Source: Nemertoderma westbladi
Taxonomy: Eukaryota > Xenacoelomorpha > Nemertodermatida > Nemertodermatidae
DNA: 52,670 nt
Assembly (NCBI GenBank): GCA_032718475.1
Contig: JAUCBJ010006512.1
Coordinates: 1 to 52,670 of the forward strand
Direction: 5' to 3'
This document shows, piece by piece, positions 9,811 to 21,600 of this stretch (position 1 is the first letter of the stretch; each line of letters opens with the position of its first letter). A program made the position numbers and the translations under genes. Below the pieces are notes generated by a model that was not told the origin of the DNA, made no database searches, and saw nothing but the letters and a program-made list of their open reading frames with translations.

Positions 9811-11179
9811 TTAGTCGAATTTGGGCCAAAAAATTAAAAATTGTAAGAATATCCCATCTGAATCAGAATGTAAATGGTGATTCCAAATCTAAAAACAGTT
9901 TTTCATATCTTGTTTCGTTCACGAGATATCATGTGTGAAGTACGGGTAGTCTCTAATGTTGCGATATAACTATAAATCGCTAAATCGTATTCTCCCACTC
10001 CCGTGAATGACTGCGAACAACTACTGTGAATTAGAGTCACATAATAATGGATACTGTAATGAGTAGAATGCCAATACTTGTTATATGCACTAAAACATGG
10101 GTGCTGAATTCAAAAATAAATTCTAAAATATCTTACAATTGACACAAATATGATTTTCTTAGCAAATTTTTAGTTCGTCATTTTTCTTTCGTTGAAACTT
10201 TAAATATTATAATTAGTATGTGTAGGTAAGCTAGAAGTAACCTATTGATGTAATACTGTAATACACCCCCCCCCCCCCCCAGATTTTTCTACAAATCTTT
10301 ATCATATTGTTGGAAATTTGAAACACAACTACAGTAGTTCAACTCACCGTGGTTGTTACCATGAAGCCGGGATTTTCGATTTCGCCTTTAAATTGTATTT
10401 ATGAGCGTTTTAAAAAAGGTGTCTTTTGCGAAATCGCACCCTCTGTATCATTGCCATTCTTCACTTTAGTCGTAATTTTTTCACATCAATAGAAAGCTTG
10501 CGTTGAAAGGATTCCAAATATGTAGCAATATCTGAATTTCATTGAGAAACAGCACTGAAAATTCCCTTTAAAATGAGCCCTGAATGAGCTCTGTACGGAG
10601 GTAAAAAATGAATATTGTGAAACTTTTCCTCCGTTCTCCTGAAAAACTTAATTCCCCCAAAAACAATTATTCATACCCCAAATGCAATTTTTCAATCTCC
10701 CTAAAATAATTACTTGTCAACCAAAATAAATTCTTCCAGCACCAAATACAGTATTTTATGGAAAGTGTATTTATATGAATTCACTCATTATTTATTTAAA
10801 CCCTAAATTAAACTAAATTTTTAATCATATTATACCAACGATCAAAGACCAAAGATGCAATTATCCAATTATAAAGACCTACATAATCTTGTAACATATG
10901 TGTTAACCCAGTAACATTATTAACATAACATTGGTTCCCCCAACACGCCTCTTTAACCTGCTCCTTTACTAACCTGCTACTTTAAATGGCAATGCGACCT
11001 AACCCTCTTATGGCACCTGAAGCTCTTTGGGACCTAATGCGACTTTACCTCTTTCTTTGTACAGAACGGGCAGTAAAGTCTTGGGTCTTTGTTTTGTACT
11101 CACCCGACGATCCTCGTACCAATAGTCTGTAACTGAGATGAGAGTCTGTAACTAAGAGTCCGTTTATCTTGGTAGAATA
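9811..11179. other. Non-coding intron stretch
   Basis: No gene seen. The stretch contains the 15-base C run (10266-10280) and ordinary AT-rich sequence. A 74-codon open frame that begins near 9613 and crosses the G tract into this stretch is not a credible gene. Confidence 0.5.
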
Positions 11180-11715
11180 TTTGATTATTTTGGGGGAATA
11201 AGCATTTATTTTGGGGGAATACAGTATGTATTTATTTTGGGGAAAATATGTATTTATTTTGAGGGAATATGTATTTATTGTGGGGATTAAGTGTATATTT
11301 TGTCGGTTATTTATTAGTTATTTATTAAGTATATATTTATTTATGTATTATGTATTATTTTGGGGAAAAATGTATTTATTTTGGGAAAATTTATTTATTT
11401 TGGGAAAATTTGTATTTATTTTGGGGGGAAATGTATTTATTTTGGGAAAATTTGTATTTATTTTGGGAAAATTTGTATTTATTTTGGGAAAATTTGTATT
11501 TATTTTAGGGGATTTGTCATTTATTTTGGCGTGAATAATTGGTTTTGGGGAGCATTTATTTATTTTGGTGTTGAATAATTGTTTTGGAGTTTGAATAATT
11601 GTTTTTGGTGTGACTTTATTTTATTTGGTGTTGAATAATTTTTTGGGGTTACATTATTTCAATTGGTGTAATATAATTTTTTTGGTGAAATTTACATCAA
11701 TTTTGGTGTTTAATT
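11180..11715 (+). repeat. Degenerate TTTATTTTGGGG minisatellite
   Basis: A run of roughly 21-25 bp units built on (G)TATTTATTTTGGG(G/A)AAAAT, most regular at 11355-11515 and decaying rightward into GTTGAATAATTGTTTTGG variants. Two overlapping + strand frames (11211-11534 and 11360-11578) are open only because the unit lacks stops in those phases; their products are simple repeats such as GKFVFIL and GKICIYF. I read it as intronic minisatellite. Confidence 0.75.
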
Positions 11716-12085
11716 GGTAGCCATAATAAAATAATACGTCAATACGGAGTAGGGTCAATTTCTATAACACTTGAAAATAGAATTGATAAAATTCGAAATA
11801 TTTTTCGATTTTCTGCGTACATCAGACAATATTAATGGAATACCAAACTAGTAAAATGTAAAAATGTTTCTCATTAATCTGTTTAATCTGTTTAATTATT
11901 GTTTGTTAAACAAATAAAATTGTTAAAAATGTTATTATCACTCGTTGCGATCGTAAAACAAAGTGTCTTGTTCGAGTGGGAATAATATAGTATAGATACT
12001 GAAAATATAATGTTCTACATTATTTACCAGTCAGATAAATTATTATTATTTTGTTAACAATTCTTATTTATCATTTTATTTTCAG

Positions 12086-12297
12086 GTAAAAGTTATGGTT
12101 GCGTTGCTGAGTGGAACGACTCAATGGAGGATGAACGGTCGCTATGGCAACAGACTATAAACGGACCTGATGAGTGGCATGAAGGAAATTTATTGCTGCG
12201 AGATTCGCTGAAATGCCGCCCGTTGAGTACAGTGTGTCGTCATTCGTCGTCTGGGCAACCCAGCTCACCGCGGTCCCTGGATGGTGAGGAAGATTGA
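12086..12297 (+). CDS. Synaptotagmin-like protein, terminal coding exon
   Basis: The acceptor is TTTTCAG ending at 12085; the exon joins the phase-1 donor at 1396 through a split GGT codon. The translation continues the C2B domain as GKSYGCVAEWNDSMEDERSL, then W-Q-Q and DEWHEGNLLLR. This matches the family's end-of-C2B signature, in which a Trp-Asn-Asp-Ser strand, a Leu-Trp helix and a Trp-xx-Gly-x-Leu-Leu-Leu-Arg strand close the domain. A 27-residue Ser/Pro-rich tail ends at TGA (12295-12297). Phase, motif order and the short tail make this the last coding exon of the gene begun at 606. Confidence 0.9.
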
Positions 12298-13640
12298 TAC
12301 AGCTCTCACTAGATCGGACTCATACAGTAGCAGACTTTACTCCCCCCATGAAACACAGAAGTCACCTGAAACTGAAGATTCATTTTCTTCTACTTTGGTG
12401 ATAATTTAACAATAGAAGTATTCATTATTATTATTAGTATTCATAATCAGTATCTAGGCCCTATTATGTTGACCTTTTAAGTTAACGCAGCAAATTTTTA
12501 AAAAAATTTGGCGTGGTCTGCCTTCGCCCTCCCATGTGAAACAATGTAACTAAAAATTTGGCAAAATTATATTATGGTATCATCTGAAACTAAAGACGAT
12601 TTCTATCAATTGATAAAGACTCAATAATGTATAGAGTCATATTGTAGATATTATCTAGCATGAAAATCAAACATAGGAGGCAGTTAAAGCCTGAAAAAGG
12701 AGCAAAAACATGCAACCCGGATGTTATACAGTAACAAGTAATTATATGAGTTTACCATATAACTGACAAGTTACATTCTTTTACCTTGGCTTTGGCATTA
12801 ATTCGGAGGGTATGACAGTCAATGTTAAGTAAGATGCCTAAACATCCTACACCTGACACGTCAGCACTGGTGTAGCCTGACTCACAAATCTTGTGCATTG
12901 TGCAACCCCAGCTACTGTAATTCATTTACTTTAGGATAATTTTACTAAAACTATGTTTTTTCAGATTTCAGTTACTTAGGACGCCAGTAACTGTATACAT
13001 AGTTACACCATGATCAAAATTCCACCTTTTATATTGTTGACTTATTGTATTCGTAACATCCTAGTAATATGATAATACAGTAAATCACTTACTAATGAAT
13101 TATTATGTAATTATTATGTATTTTACTATACAGTACCGTTAAGGCTACTGTTAATATTTATTACTTACAGTATTATTTTGTATTTATAACTCTAGCACGA
13201 TTATTTGTAGGCCTACAATGTAGAGCCTATAGATTTAAGACTATATTTTTATACAATCATGATTTCTTTTTTAACAATTTTTTATTATGATTTTAGCAAT
13301 CCATATTTTCGCATCACTACAGTATCAAGGATGATTACTGTATAAAATAAAAACTGTTGCTGTAGTGATACTTGATTGCTGAGACTTAATGTGCAGTATT
13401 GCACAAGTTGCAACTTTAGCTTGCAACTACCTTTAGGCCTACACTGTATATTGCCGCGAGTGTGAATACAAATAACTTGTATCAGCAGTAAATAATATTG
13501 AACGTCGCACATGTAATAAACTCCAGTTTTACAGTACGTAATTGAGTCAATTCTACAGGAAAGTGCCGCAATAGTGATTACTGTATTTAGTTAATAAATA
13601 GTGTAAAATATTTATTTAACTTATAATGTATTGAAACTCC
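12298..13640. other. SYTL 3' UTR and downstream spacer
   Basis: The SYTL 3' UTR must begin here, but no classic AATAAA is obvious in the first few hundred bases. No other gene, RNA or organised repeat is supported. A 75-codon minus-strand open frame at 13285-13512 shows no features. Confidence 0.5.
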
Positions 13641-13644
13641 GTAG

Positions 13645-14656
13645 ACCTATGTAACAGGATGTAGGCCTATATAACAGGATGTAGGCCTATATAACAGGAT
13701 GTAGACCTATATTCAGTAACATGATGTAGGCCTACAGAACAGTATATACAGTAACAGGATGTAAGCATATATACAGTAACGTTATGTAGGCCTATATATA
13801 TAGATATGTTTTCTTTATTGCAGGCACAATATTGCCCATAAAAACCAAACACAACACAATAACAAATGATTAATTATACTAGAAAGGCATTACGTGGATT
13901 TATATATTTAGCACATGGTAAAATGTAGGTATATGTATGAGTAGGCCTAATGTATATTACTAGAAACGCGTTAAAAAATATATATAATAATTAATTAGTC
14001 GGTTATATACAGTAACATGATGTAGGCCTATATACAGTAACGATGTATGCCTATATAACAGGATGTAGGCCTATATAACAGGATGTAGGCCTATATATAG
14101 TAACAGGATGTAGGCCTATATATAGTAACAGGATGTAGGCCTATACAGTAACAGGATGTAGGCCTATATACAGTAACATGATGTAGGCCTATATAACAGG
14201 ATGTAGGCCTATATAACAGGATGTAGGCCTATATAACATGATGTAGGGCCTATATACAGTAACATGATGTAGGCCTATATACAGTAACATGATGTAGGCC
14301 TATATACAGTAACATGATGTAGGCCTATATAACGGGATGTACTGTTGGCCTATATACAATACATTAACAGGATGTAGGCCTATATAACAGGATGTAGGCC
14401 TATACAACAGGATGTACAGGCCTATACAACAGGATGTACAGGCCTATATAACAGGATGTAGGCCTATATAACAGGATGTAGGCCTATATAACAAGATGTA
14501 GGCCTATATAACAAGATGTAGGCCTATATAACAGGATGTAGGCCTATATAACAAGATGTAGGCCTATATAACAAGATGTAGGCCTATATAACAGGATGTA
14601 GGCCTATATACATAGTAACAGGATGTAGGCCTATATACAGTAACAGGATGTAGACC
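13645..14656. repeat. TAGGCCTA minisatellite, 20-27-bp units
   Basis: Units of the form TATAACAGGATGTAGGCCTA (20 bp), with 25-27-bp variants carrying an extra CAGTA before AACATGATG, fill 13985-14656. A smaller outlying block lies at 13645-13800, separated by about 185 bases of unique sequence. Every unit keeps the palindrome TAGGCCTA, which also occurs singly all over the window, so the array probably grew from one such site. Confidence 0.9.
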
Positions 14657-14660
14657 TATA

Positions 14661-15278
14661 TCGTCCCTTTTATTTTCAAACAACCTAAATGACAAAATTG
14701 ACTTTTCCTGTAAAACAGCATTATTGATTCTAATTTTGTTTGCAAGTAATACTCCAGGATTTTGGTCTTATTTACTTTTAAATACATTAAATGTAACGAA
14801 TTTAAACAATAATAGTTTTGGTATTGGAATTATGTAACATATTAGGTAGGAAACAATGTATAGGGATATACTGTAGGTTGTATAAAAAATTTTTTTTACA
14901 ATTATTACTCATAAAGCATTAAAATTCGATTATTAAGTTTTACAAATATAAAACAAATCTCCCCCTATCATAGTAAACAACAGTTCTACCTCCTGACTCG
15001 TTACCTATTTTATATCAACGTTTCCTGGCCTTACCTTATTTATAATAGTAAAATGTATTATATAGGTTGTTTTAAAAAAAAATTCGTTTCATTCGGTCTA
15101 TGTAAAACTTGCGTAGGTGGTTTTGAAAGGTTAAATATCTCAGTTATACGTGGGAGTATGGCTTTCTAAGTGTGTTAATCGGATTCAGAATACATTTTAA
15201 CATAAAGAAATGCAGAAATCACCATTTCGGCCAAAATGACATATTTTTTTCGTTTTTGTTTCAAAATGAAAGGGACGA
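14661..15278. mobile_element. Small non-autonomous TIR element (618 bp)
   Basis: The left end TCGTCCCTTTTATTTTCAAA (from 14661) and the right end ending in CATTTCG-free GAAAGGGACGA (to 15278) are inverted copies over about 21 bases with two mismatches. Both are flanked by TATA (14657-14660 and 15279-15282), a possible 2- or 4-base target duplication. No protein is encoded. It sits exactly at the right edge of the TAGGCCTA minisatellite. The superfamily is not assigned; a TA-type duplication would suggest Tc1/mariner. Confidence 0.6.
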
Positions 15279-15282
15279 TATA

Positions 15283-15966
15283 ATGAATAAGTTTGTAGGA
15301 TGTTTTTCTTTAATCGTCGGATGATAATGCTTTACTGTATACGGCGGGTTGTTTTCCAGTAGCTTGAACAGTACTGTAGAATAACGTAGTACTGTAACCT
15401 CATCCTTACGATTAATTAACTATCAACATTGAAAATTCGCAGAAGATGATGACATTAATTCTTATGCTTTCATATTTTTAGTAAGTTCAATATTTCTAAT
15501 TTCATCTTGTATTTGTCAGAACCGAACCAAAGGCCTTTCACAGTAACTGGTGGGCTTTTCGGTTGCGTTAATATTTTTTAGTGTAGAAATAACTTCACAT
15601 TTAAAGTAAAGTATACATATTATTCCATTTACAAGGTACTGTACAGGTTACATGTATTTTCTTATAGTTAATTTAATAGTTGCAAATATCTTCTAGTCAG
15701 ATTGGCATAAAGTATGTAAATTATGTTATGTGCATGTTGTATATTTTCCATAGCATTGTATAAAATACCATAGTTCGTTAATATTGTTCGAAATATCAAG
15801 TCCATGTTCATTTATAGTTGAAACGGGATGTTTAGTTACTTTTGTTTTATTTTCTTTTGTTTTCTTGTATTACTTTCTTTCCAACAATATTTATAGACAT
15901 ACAAAGTACAAAGTTTTTTTATAAATTATACAGTATGTTATAAAATAAATTATGTGCTACATGTAT
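15283..15966. other. Non-coding spacer
   Basis: AT-rich, with nothing that I can recognise as a gene, RNA or repeat between the two transposons. Confidence 0.5.
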
Positions 15967-16089
15967 GTATTTTACGGTGGCCCAGAACGGCCAAGCAACT
16001 TTTTAAATGTGAAAGTGTCCTTTTCAGTGCTAAAGTGTTCTTTTTAGTGTGAAAATGATCTTTTCAGTGTGAAAATGTTCTTTTCAGTG

Positions 16090-16222
16090 TAAATTTGAAA
16101 GTGCGAAAGTGTAAATTTGAAAGTGCGAAAGTGTAAATTTGAAAGTGGGAAAGTGTAAATTTGAAAGTGCAAAAGTGTAAATTTGAAAGTGAGAAAGTAA
16201 ATTTGAAAGCGAGAAAGTGTAA
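16090..16222 (+). repeat. Left subterminal 22-bp array (about 6 copies)
   Basis: Units of GTAAATTTGAAAGTGCGAAA plus two bases, in the opposite orientation to the large array at the other end. They run into a less regular zone of CTTTTCAGTGTGAAAATGTT repeats nearer the terminus. The symmetry with the right end suggests these are subterminal transposase-binding repeats. Confidence 0.85.
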
Positions 16223-16421
16223 ATTTAAATACGAATTATGGCGGGAAATTTAAATTCTGATGGGTAAGCCAGACCATGTGCTGTAAAGTATACATAGAGA
16301 GGCCTATCAACTGTACCGGTACATTTGGCAGTTACTAATACATAACATAAAACAGTAATATTATTGACATCCATCCGGCAGAATGCATCCGTACTAATGC
16401 GCTGTTGTGGTCTATTCTGTC

Positions 16422-17345
16422 ATGGCGGGATATGACGAAATCAAACTAAAAAATTATTTCCGTCAGGGTTTGACATGTGGAGATTGTAAAGATTATGCGG
16501 GTTAGAGAAAATGTCCAAATCAGTGCACGCACGATAAGAAGGCGTCTTAAAGACTTACATTTAGTACGCAGAAACCGTAACATTGACATTGACCAGATCA
16601 AAGCAGTGATGAGAAACATTATTCGTGGGTCGGGGTCCAGTTGGGGTTACCGTCATATGTGGCGCTATCTTAATAAGAAAGGGTTTCCTGTAACGCGTTC
16701 TACTGTCAGACTGGACAACTACTGCTAAAACTCTTGAACCCAGAAGCTACTGCATTACGCCAAAAACGGAAACTTAAACGAAGGATGTATTCCAACCGTG
16801 GTCCGAATGCAGCATGGCATACGGATGGGTACGACAAGTTGAAATCATATGGGTTCCCAATACATGGGTGTATAGATGGGTGGTCCCGATTTGTATTATG
16901 GTTGAAGGTTTGCCGTACAAATAATGACCCTAACGTTATTTGCAGATTTTATTTACCTACAGTAGTATTGCATGGATGTCCACTGAGACTTGATACGGAT
17001 CGGGGCACTGAGAATGGGGTTATGGCCGGGGCTCAATGTTTCTTTCGTCAATCATTGGGGGCCCATAAATACGTTGGTTCACCCCACAATCAGCGAATAG
17101 AATCGTGGTGGGCCTACTTGAGGAAGTCTTGGACTCAGTGGTGGATTACATTTTTTAATGAATTAATTGATAGTAATGAATACGACACAAATAATAGTAG
17201 ACATAAAGCTATTATGTGGTACTGCTTTGCTGATACCATACAGTTAGAACTCGATGATATTGCCGAGGACTGGAATAATCATATATTCGTAAGTCGCGCT
17301 TTAACACAATATCAGGGAAGCCTGTATGTAACTATTTCAATCCTT
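16422..17345 (+). pseudogene. Frameshifted IS3EU transposase (DDE integrase fold)
   Basis: The gene starts at about ATG 16422 and reads rightward in three frames. The N-terminal part has a helix-turn-helix-like region (SARTIRRRLKDLHLVRRNRN) and GSGSSWGYRHMWRYL. The catalytic part has AWHTDGYDKL (first Asp), IHGCIDGWSR, RLDTDRGTEN (second Asp) and NQRIESWWAYLRK (Glu), the DDE signature of this family. Frame changes fall near 16468, between 16710 and 16733, and near 17282. After the last, the conserved tail IRKSRFNTISGKPVCNYF continues in another frame. Residue order is otherwise good, so the decay is modest. The long open frame that runs from the DDE domain into the array after 17370 is not the true C-terminus. 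Confidence 0.85.
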
Positions 17346-17369
17346 CCTGTAACGGCGGTGAAATTAACA

Positions 17370-18222
17370 CTTTCTCGCTTTCAAATTTACACTTTCGCAC
17401 TTTCAAATTTACACTTTTGCACTTTCAAATTTACACTTTCGCACTTTCAAATTTACACTTTTGCACTTTCAAATTTACACTTTTGCACTTTCAAATTTAC
17501 ACTTTCCCACTTTCAAATTTACACTTTCTCGTTTTCAAATTTACACTTTCGCACTTTCAAATTTACACTTTCGCACTTTCAAATTTACACTTTCGCACTT
17601 TCAAATTTACACTTTCGCACTTTCAAATTTACACTTTTGCACTTTCAAATTTACACTTTCGCACTTTCAAATTTACACTTTCGCACTTTCAAATTTACAC
17701 TTTCGCACTTTCAAATTTACACTTTCGCACTTTCAAATTTACACTTTCGCACTTTCAAATTTACACTTTCGCACTTTCAAATTTACACTTTTGCACTTTC
17801 AAATTTACACTTTCGCACTTTCAAATTTACACTTTTGCACTTTCAAATTTACACTTTCCCACTTTCAAATTTACACTTTCTCGTTTTCAAATTTACACTT
17901 TCGCACTTTCAAATTTACACTTTCGCACTTTCAAATTTACACTTTCGCACTTTCAAATTTACACTTTCGCACTTTCAAATTTACACTTTTGCACTTTCAA
18001 ATTTACACTTTCGCACTTTCAAATTTACACTTTCGCACTTTCAAATTTACACTTTCGCACTTTCAAATTTACACTTTCGCACTTTCAAATTTACACTTTT
18101 GCACTTTCAAATTTACACTTTCGCACTTTCAAATTTACACTTTTGCACTTTCAAATTTACACTTTCCCACTTTCAAATTTACACTTTTGCATTTTCAAAT
18201 TTACACTTTCGCACTTTCACAA
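17370..18222 (+). repeat. Right subterminal 22-bp array (about 39 copies)
   Basis: A near-perfect tandem array of a 22-bp unit (CACTTTCGCACTTTCAAATT plus AC). Single-base variants (TTGCAC, CCCAC, CTCGTTTTC) mark larger duplications: the CCCAC variant recurs at 17501, 17853 and 18161, i.e. 16 and 14 units apart. The unit has no stop in any + frame, so all three forward frames are open for hundreds of bases and give the same 22-residue repeat. This is a repeat artefact, not coding evidence. Confidence 0.92.
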
Positions 18223-18322
18223 TGAAAAGATAATTTTCACACTGAAAAGAACACTTTAGCACTGAAAAGTACACTTTCACATTTAAAAAGTTTCTTGGCC
18301 GTTCTGGGCCACCGTAGTATTT

Positions 18323-18686
18323 TATTAAATATGTAATTACTATTGTTTACTGTATCTTACAGAAGGCATTTTTCCATCGTAGACCAATCTGGAGAGTAAA
18401 ACGCAGGCCTAGGCCCTACGGGTATTTTAATTTAGTATATTGGATTTTCGTTAAATGCCATTGTGACGTAGATGATAAATATTTTTTCTCCTTAGCAACA
18501 TAAGGCCTACTTATATTCCATAGCAACAAAAGGTAATATTTTAACCTTATATTTTTTGTTTTAATGTGCATATATTATAATTATTGGAGTTAAACAAGTT
18601 AAAATAAATATACGTTCTATTTATTGCTCATGCAAAAATAGCTACTGATTTCAGTACAGTAAACAATATTACTAATTTATAATAAA
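18323..18686. other. Spacer between transposon and satellite
   Basis: AT-rich unique sequence with no gene or repeat that I can identify. It ends where the first satellite monomer begins, after AATAAAT. Confidence 0.5.
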
Positions 18687-21600
18687 TCCCCAATTACCAA
18701 CCCAATAATGTCCCTGTCCCAGAATCTTCTCGTAACCCCAATTACCAACCCTATAATGTCCCTGTCCCAGAATGTTCTCGTAACCCCAATTACCAACCCT
18801 ATAATGTCCCTGTCCCAGAATGTTCTCGTAACCCCAATTACCAACCTAATAATGTCCCTGTCCCAGAATCTTCTCGTAACCCCAATTACCATCCCAATAA
18901 TGCCCCTGTCCTAGAATGTCCTCGTATTTCAAATTACCAACCCAATAATGTTCCTGTCCTAGAATGTTCTCGTAACCCCAATTACCAACCCAGTAATGTC
19001 CCTGTCCTAGAATGTTCTCGTATCTCAAATTACCAACCCAATAATGTCCCTGTCCTAGAATGTTCTCGTATCTCAAATTACCAACCCAATAATGTCCCGG
19101 TCCCAGAATCTTCTCGTAAACCCAATTACCATCCCAATAATGTCCCTGTCCTAGAATGTTCTCGTATCTCAAATTACCAACCCAATAATGTCCCTGTCCC
19201 AGAATGTTCTCGTAACCCCAATTACCAACCCAATAATGTCCCTGTCCCAGAATGTTCTTGTAACCCCAATTACCAAACCAATAATGTCCCTGTCCCAGAA
19301 TGTTCTCGTAACCTCAATTACCAACCCAATAATGTCCCTGTCCTAGAATGTCCTCGTATTTCAAATTACCAACCCAATAATGTTCCTGTCCTAGAATGTT
19401 CTCGTAACCCCAATTACCAACCCAGTAATGTCCCTGTCCTAGAATGTTCTCGTATCTCAAATTACCAACCCAATAATGTCCCTGTCCTAGAATGTTCTCG
19501 TATCTCAAATTACCAACCCAATAATGTCCCGGTCCCAGAATCTTCTCGTAAACCCAATTACCATCCCAATAATGTCCCTGTCCTAGAATGTTCTCGTATC
19601 TCAAATTACCAACCCAATAATGTCCCTGTCCTAGAATGTTCTCGTATCTCAAATTACCAACCCAATAATGTCCCTGTCCCAGAATGTTCTCGTAACCCCA
19701 ATTACCAACCCAATAATGTCCCTGTCCCAGAATGTTCTCGTAACCCCAATTACCAACCCAATAATGTCCCTGTCCCAGAATCTTCTCGTAACCCCAATTT
19801 CCAACCCAATAATGTCCCTGTCCTAGAATTTTCTCGTATCTCAAATTACCAACCCAATAATGGCCCTGTCCCAGAATGTTCTCGTGACCCCAATTACCAA
19901 CCCAATAATGTCCCTGTCCCAGAATGTTCTCGTAACCCCAATTACCAACCCAATAATGTCCCTGTCCCAGAATATTCTCGTAACCCCAATTACCAACCCA
20001 ATAATGTCCCTGTCCCAGAATGTTCTCGTAACCCCAATTACCAACCTAATAATGTCCCTGTCCCAGAATCTTCTCGTAACCCCAATTACCATCCCAATAA
20101 TGTCCCTGTCCTAGAATGTCCTCGTATTTCAAATTACCAACCCAATAATGTTCCTGTCCTAGAATGTTCTCGTAACCCCAATTACCAACCCAGTAATGTC
20201 CCTGTCCTAGAATGTTCTCGTATCTCAAATTACCAACCCAATAATGTCCCTGTCCTAGAATGTTCTCGTATCTCAAATTACCAACCCAATAATGTCCCGG
20301 TCCCAGAATCTTCTCGTAAACCCAATTACCATCCCAATAATGTCCCTGTCCTAGAATGTTCTCGTATCTCAAATTACCAACCCAATAATGTTCCTGTCCT
20401 AGAATGTTCTCGTAACTCCAAATACCAACCCAATAATGTCCCTGTCCCAGAATGTTCTCGTAACCCCAATTACCAACCCAATAATGTCCCTGTCCCAGAA
20501 TGTTCTCGTAACCCCAATTACCAACCCAATAATGTCCATGTCCCAGAATGTTCTCGTAACCCCAATTACCAACCCAATAATGTCCCTGTCCCAGAATGTT
20601 CTCGTAACCCCAATTACCAACCCAATAATGTCCCTGTCCCAGAATGTTCTCGTAACCCCAATTGCCAACCCAATAATGTCCCTGTCCTAGAATGTTCTCG
20701 TAACGCAAATTATCAACCCAATAATGTCCCTGTCCTAGAATGTTCTCGTATCTCAAATTACCAACCCAATAATGTCCCTGTCCCAAAATGTTCTCGTAAC
20801 CCCAAATACCAACCCAATAATGCCCCTGTCCCAAAATGTTCTAGTAACCCCAAATACCAACCCAATAATGTCCCTGTCCTAGAATGTTCTCGTAACGCAA
20901 ATTATCAACCCAATAATGTCCCTGTCCTAGAATGTTCTCGTATCTCAAATTACCAACCCAATAATGTCCCTGTCCCAAAATGTTCTAGTAACCCCAAATA
21001 CCAACCCAATAATGCCCCTGTCCCAAAATGTTCTAGTAACCCCAAATACCAACCCAATAATGTCCCTGTCCTAGAATGTTCTCGTAACCCAAATTATCAA
21101 CCCAATAATGTTCCTGTCCCAGAATGTTCTCGTAACCCCAAATACCAACCCAATAATGCCCCTGTCCTAGAATGTTCTCGTAACCCAAATTATCAACCCA
21201 ATAATGTCCCTGTCCCAAAATGTTCTAGTAACCCCAAATACCAACCCAATAATGCCCCTGTCCCAAAATGTTCTAGTAACCCCAAATACCAACCCAATAA
21301 TGTCCCTGTCCCAAAATGTTCTCGTAACCCCAAATACCAACCCAATAATGTCCCTGTCCTAGAATGTTCTCGTAACCCCAATTACCAACCCAATAATGTC
21401 CCTGTCCCAAAATGTTCTAGTAACCCCAAATACCAACCCAATAATGCCCCTGTCCCAAAATGTTCTAGTAACCCCAAATACCAACCCAATAATGTCCCTG
21501 TCCCAGAATGTTCTCGTAACCCCAAATACCAACCCAATAATGTCCCTGTCCCAAAATGTTCTCGTAACCCCAAATACCAACCCAATAATGTCCCTGTCCT

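Larger units (their letters stand above)
15973..18316 (+). mobile_element. IS3EU-like DNA transposon (2344 bp), complete ends
   Basis: The terminal inverted repeats start TACGGTGGCCCAGAACGGCC and stay near-identical for about 70 bases into the CTTTTCAGTGCTAAAGTG region. Both sides carry the same six bases GTATTT (15967-15972 and 18317-18322), a perfect 6-base target duplication. IS3EU, the eukaryotic superfamily with a bacterial-IS3-like DDE transposase, is known for such duplications, and the decayed transposase inside fits. Beneath the terminal repeats lie subterminal 22-bp arrays in opposite orientation: about six copies on the left and about 39 on the right. The element is dead as an autonomous unit because its gene is frameshifted. 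Confidence 0.85.

Noticed and set aside
9613-9837. 74-residue + frame ending in a poly-Gly run
   Set aside because: Poly-Gly comes from the 19-base G tract; no other support.
16700-16735. Programmed -1 frameshift in the transposase, as in bacterial IS3
   Set aside because: No A-rich slippery heptamer in the overlap and two further frame breaks nearby, so decay is simpler.
16734-18233. 499-residue transposase with a repetitive tail
   Set aside because: The conserved C-terminal residues continue in another frame near 17282; the tail is the 22-bp array.
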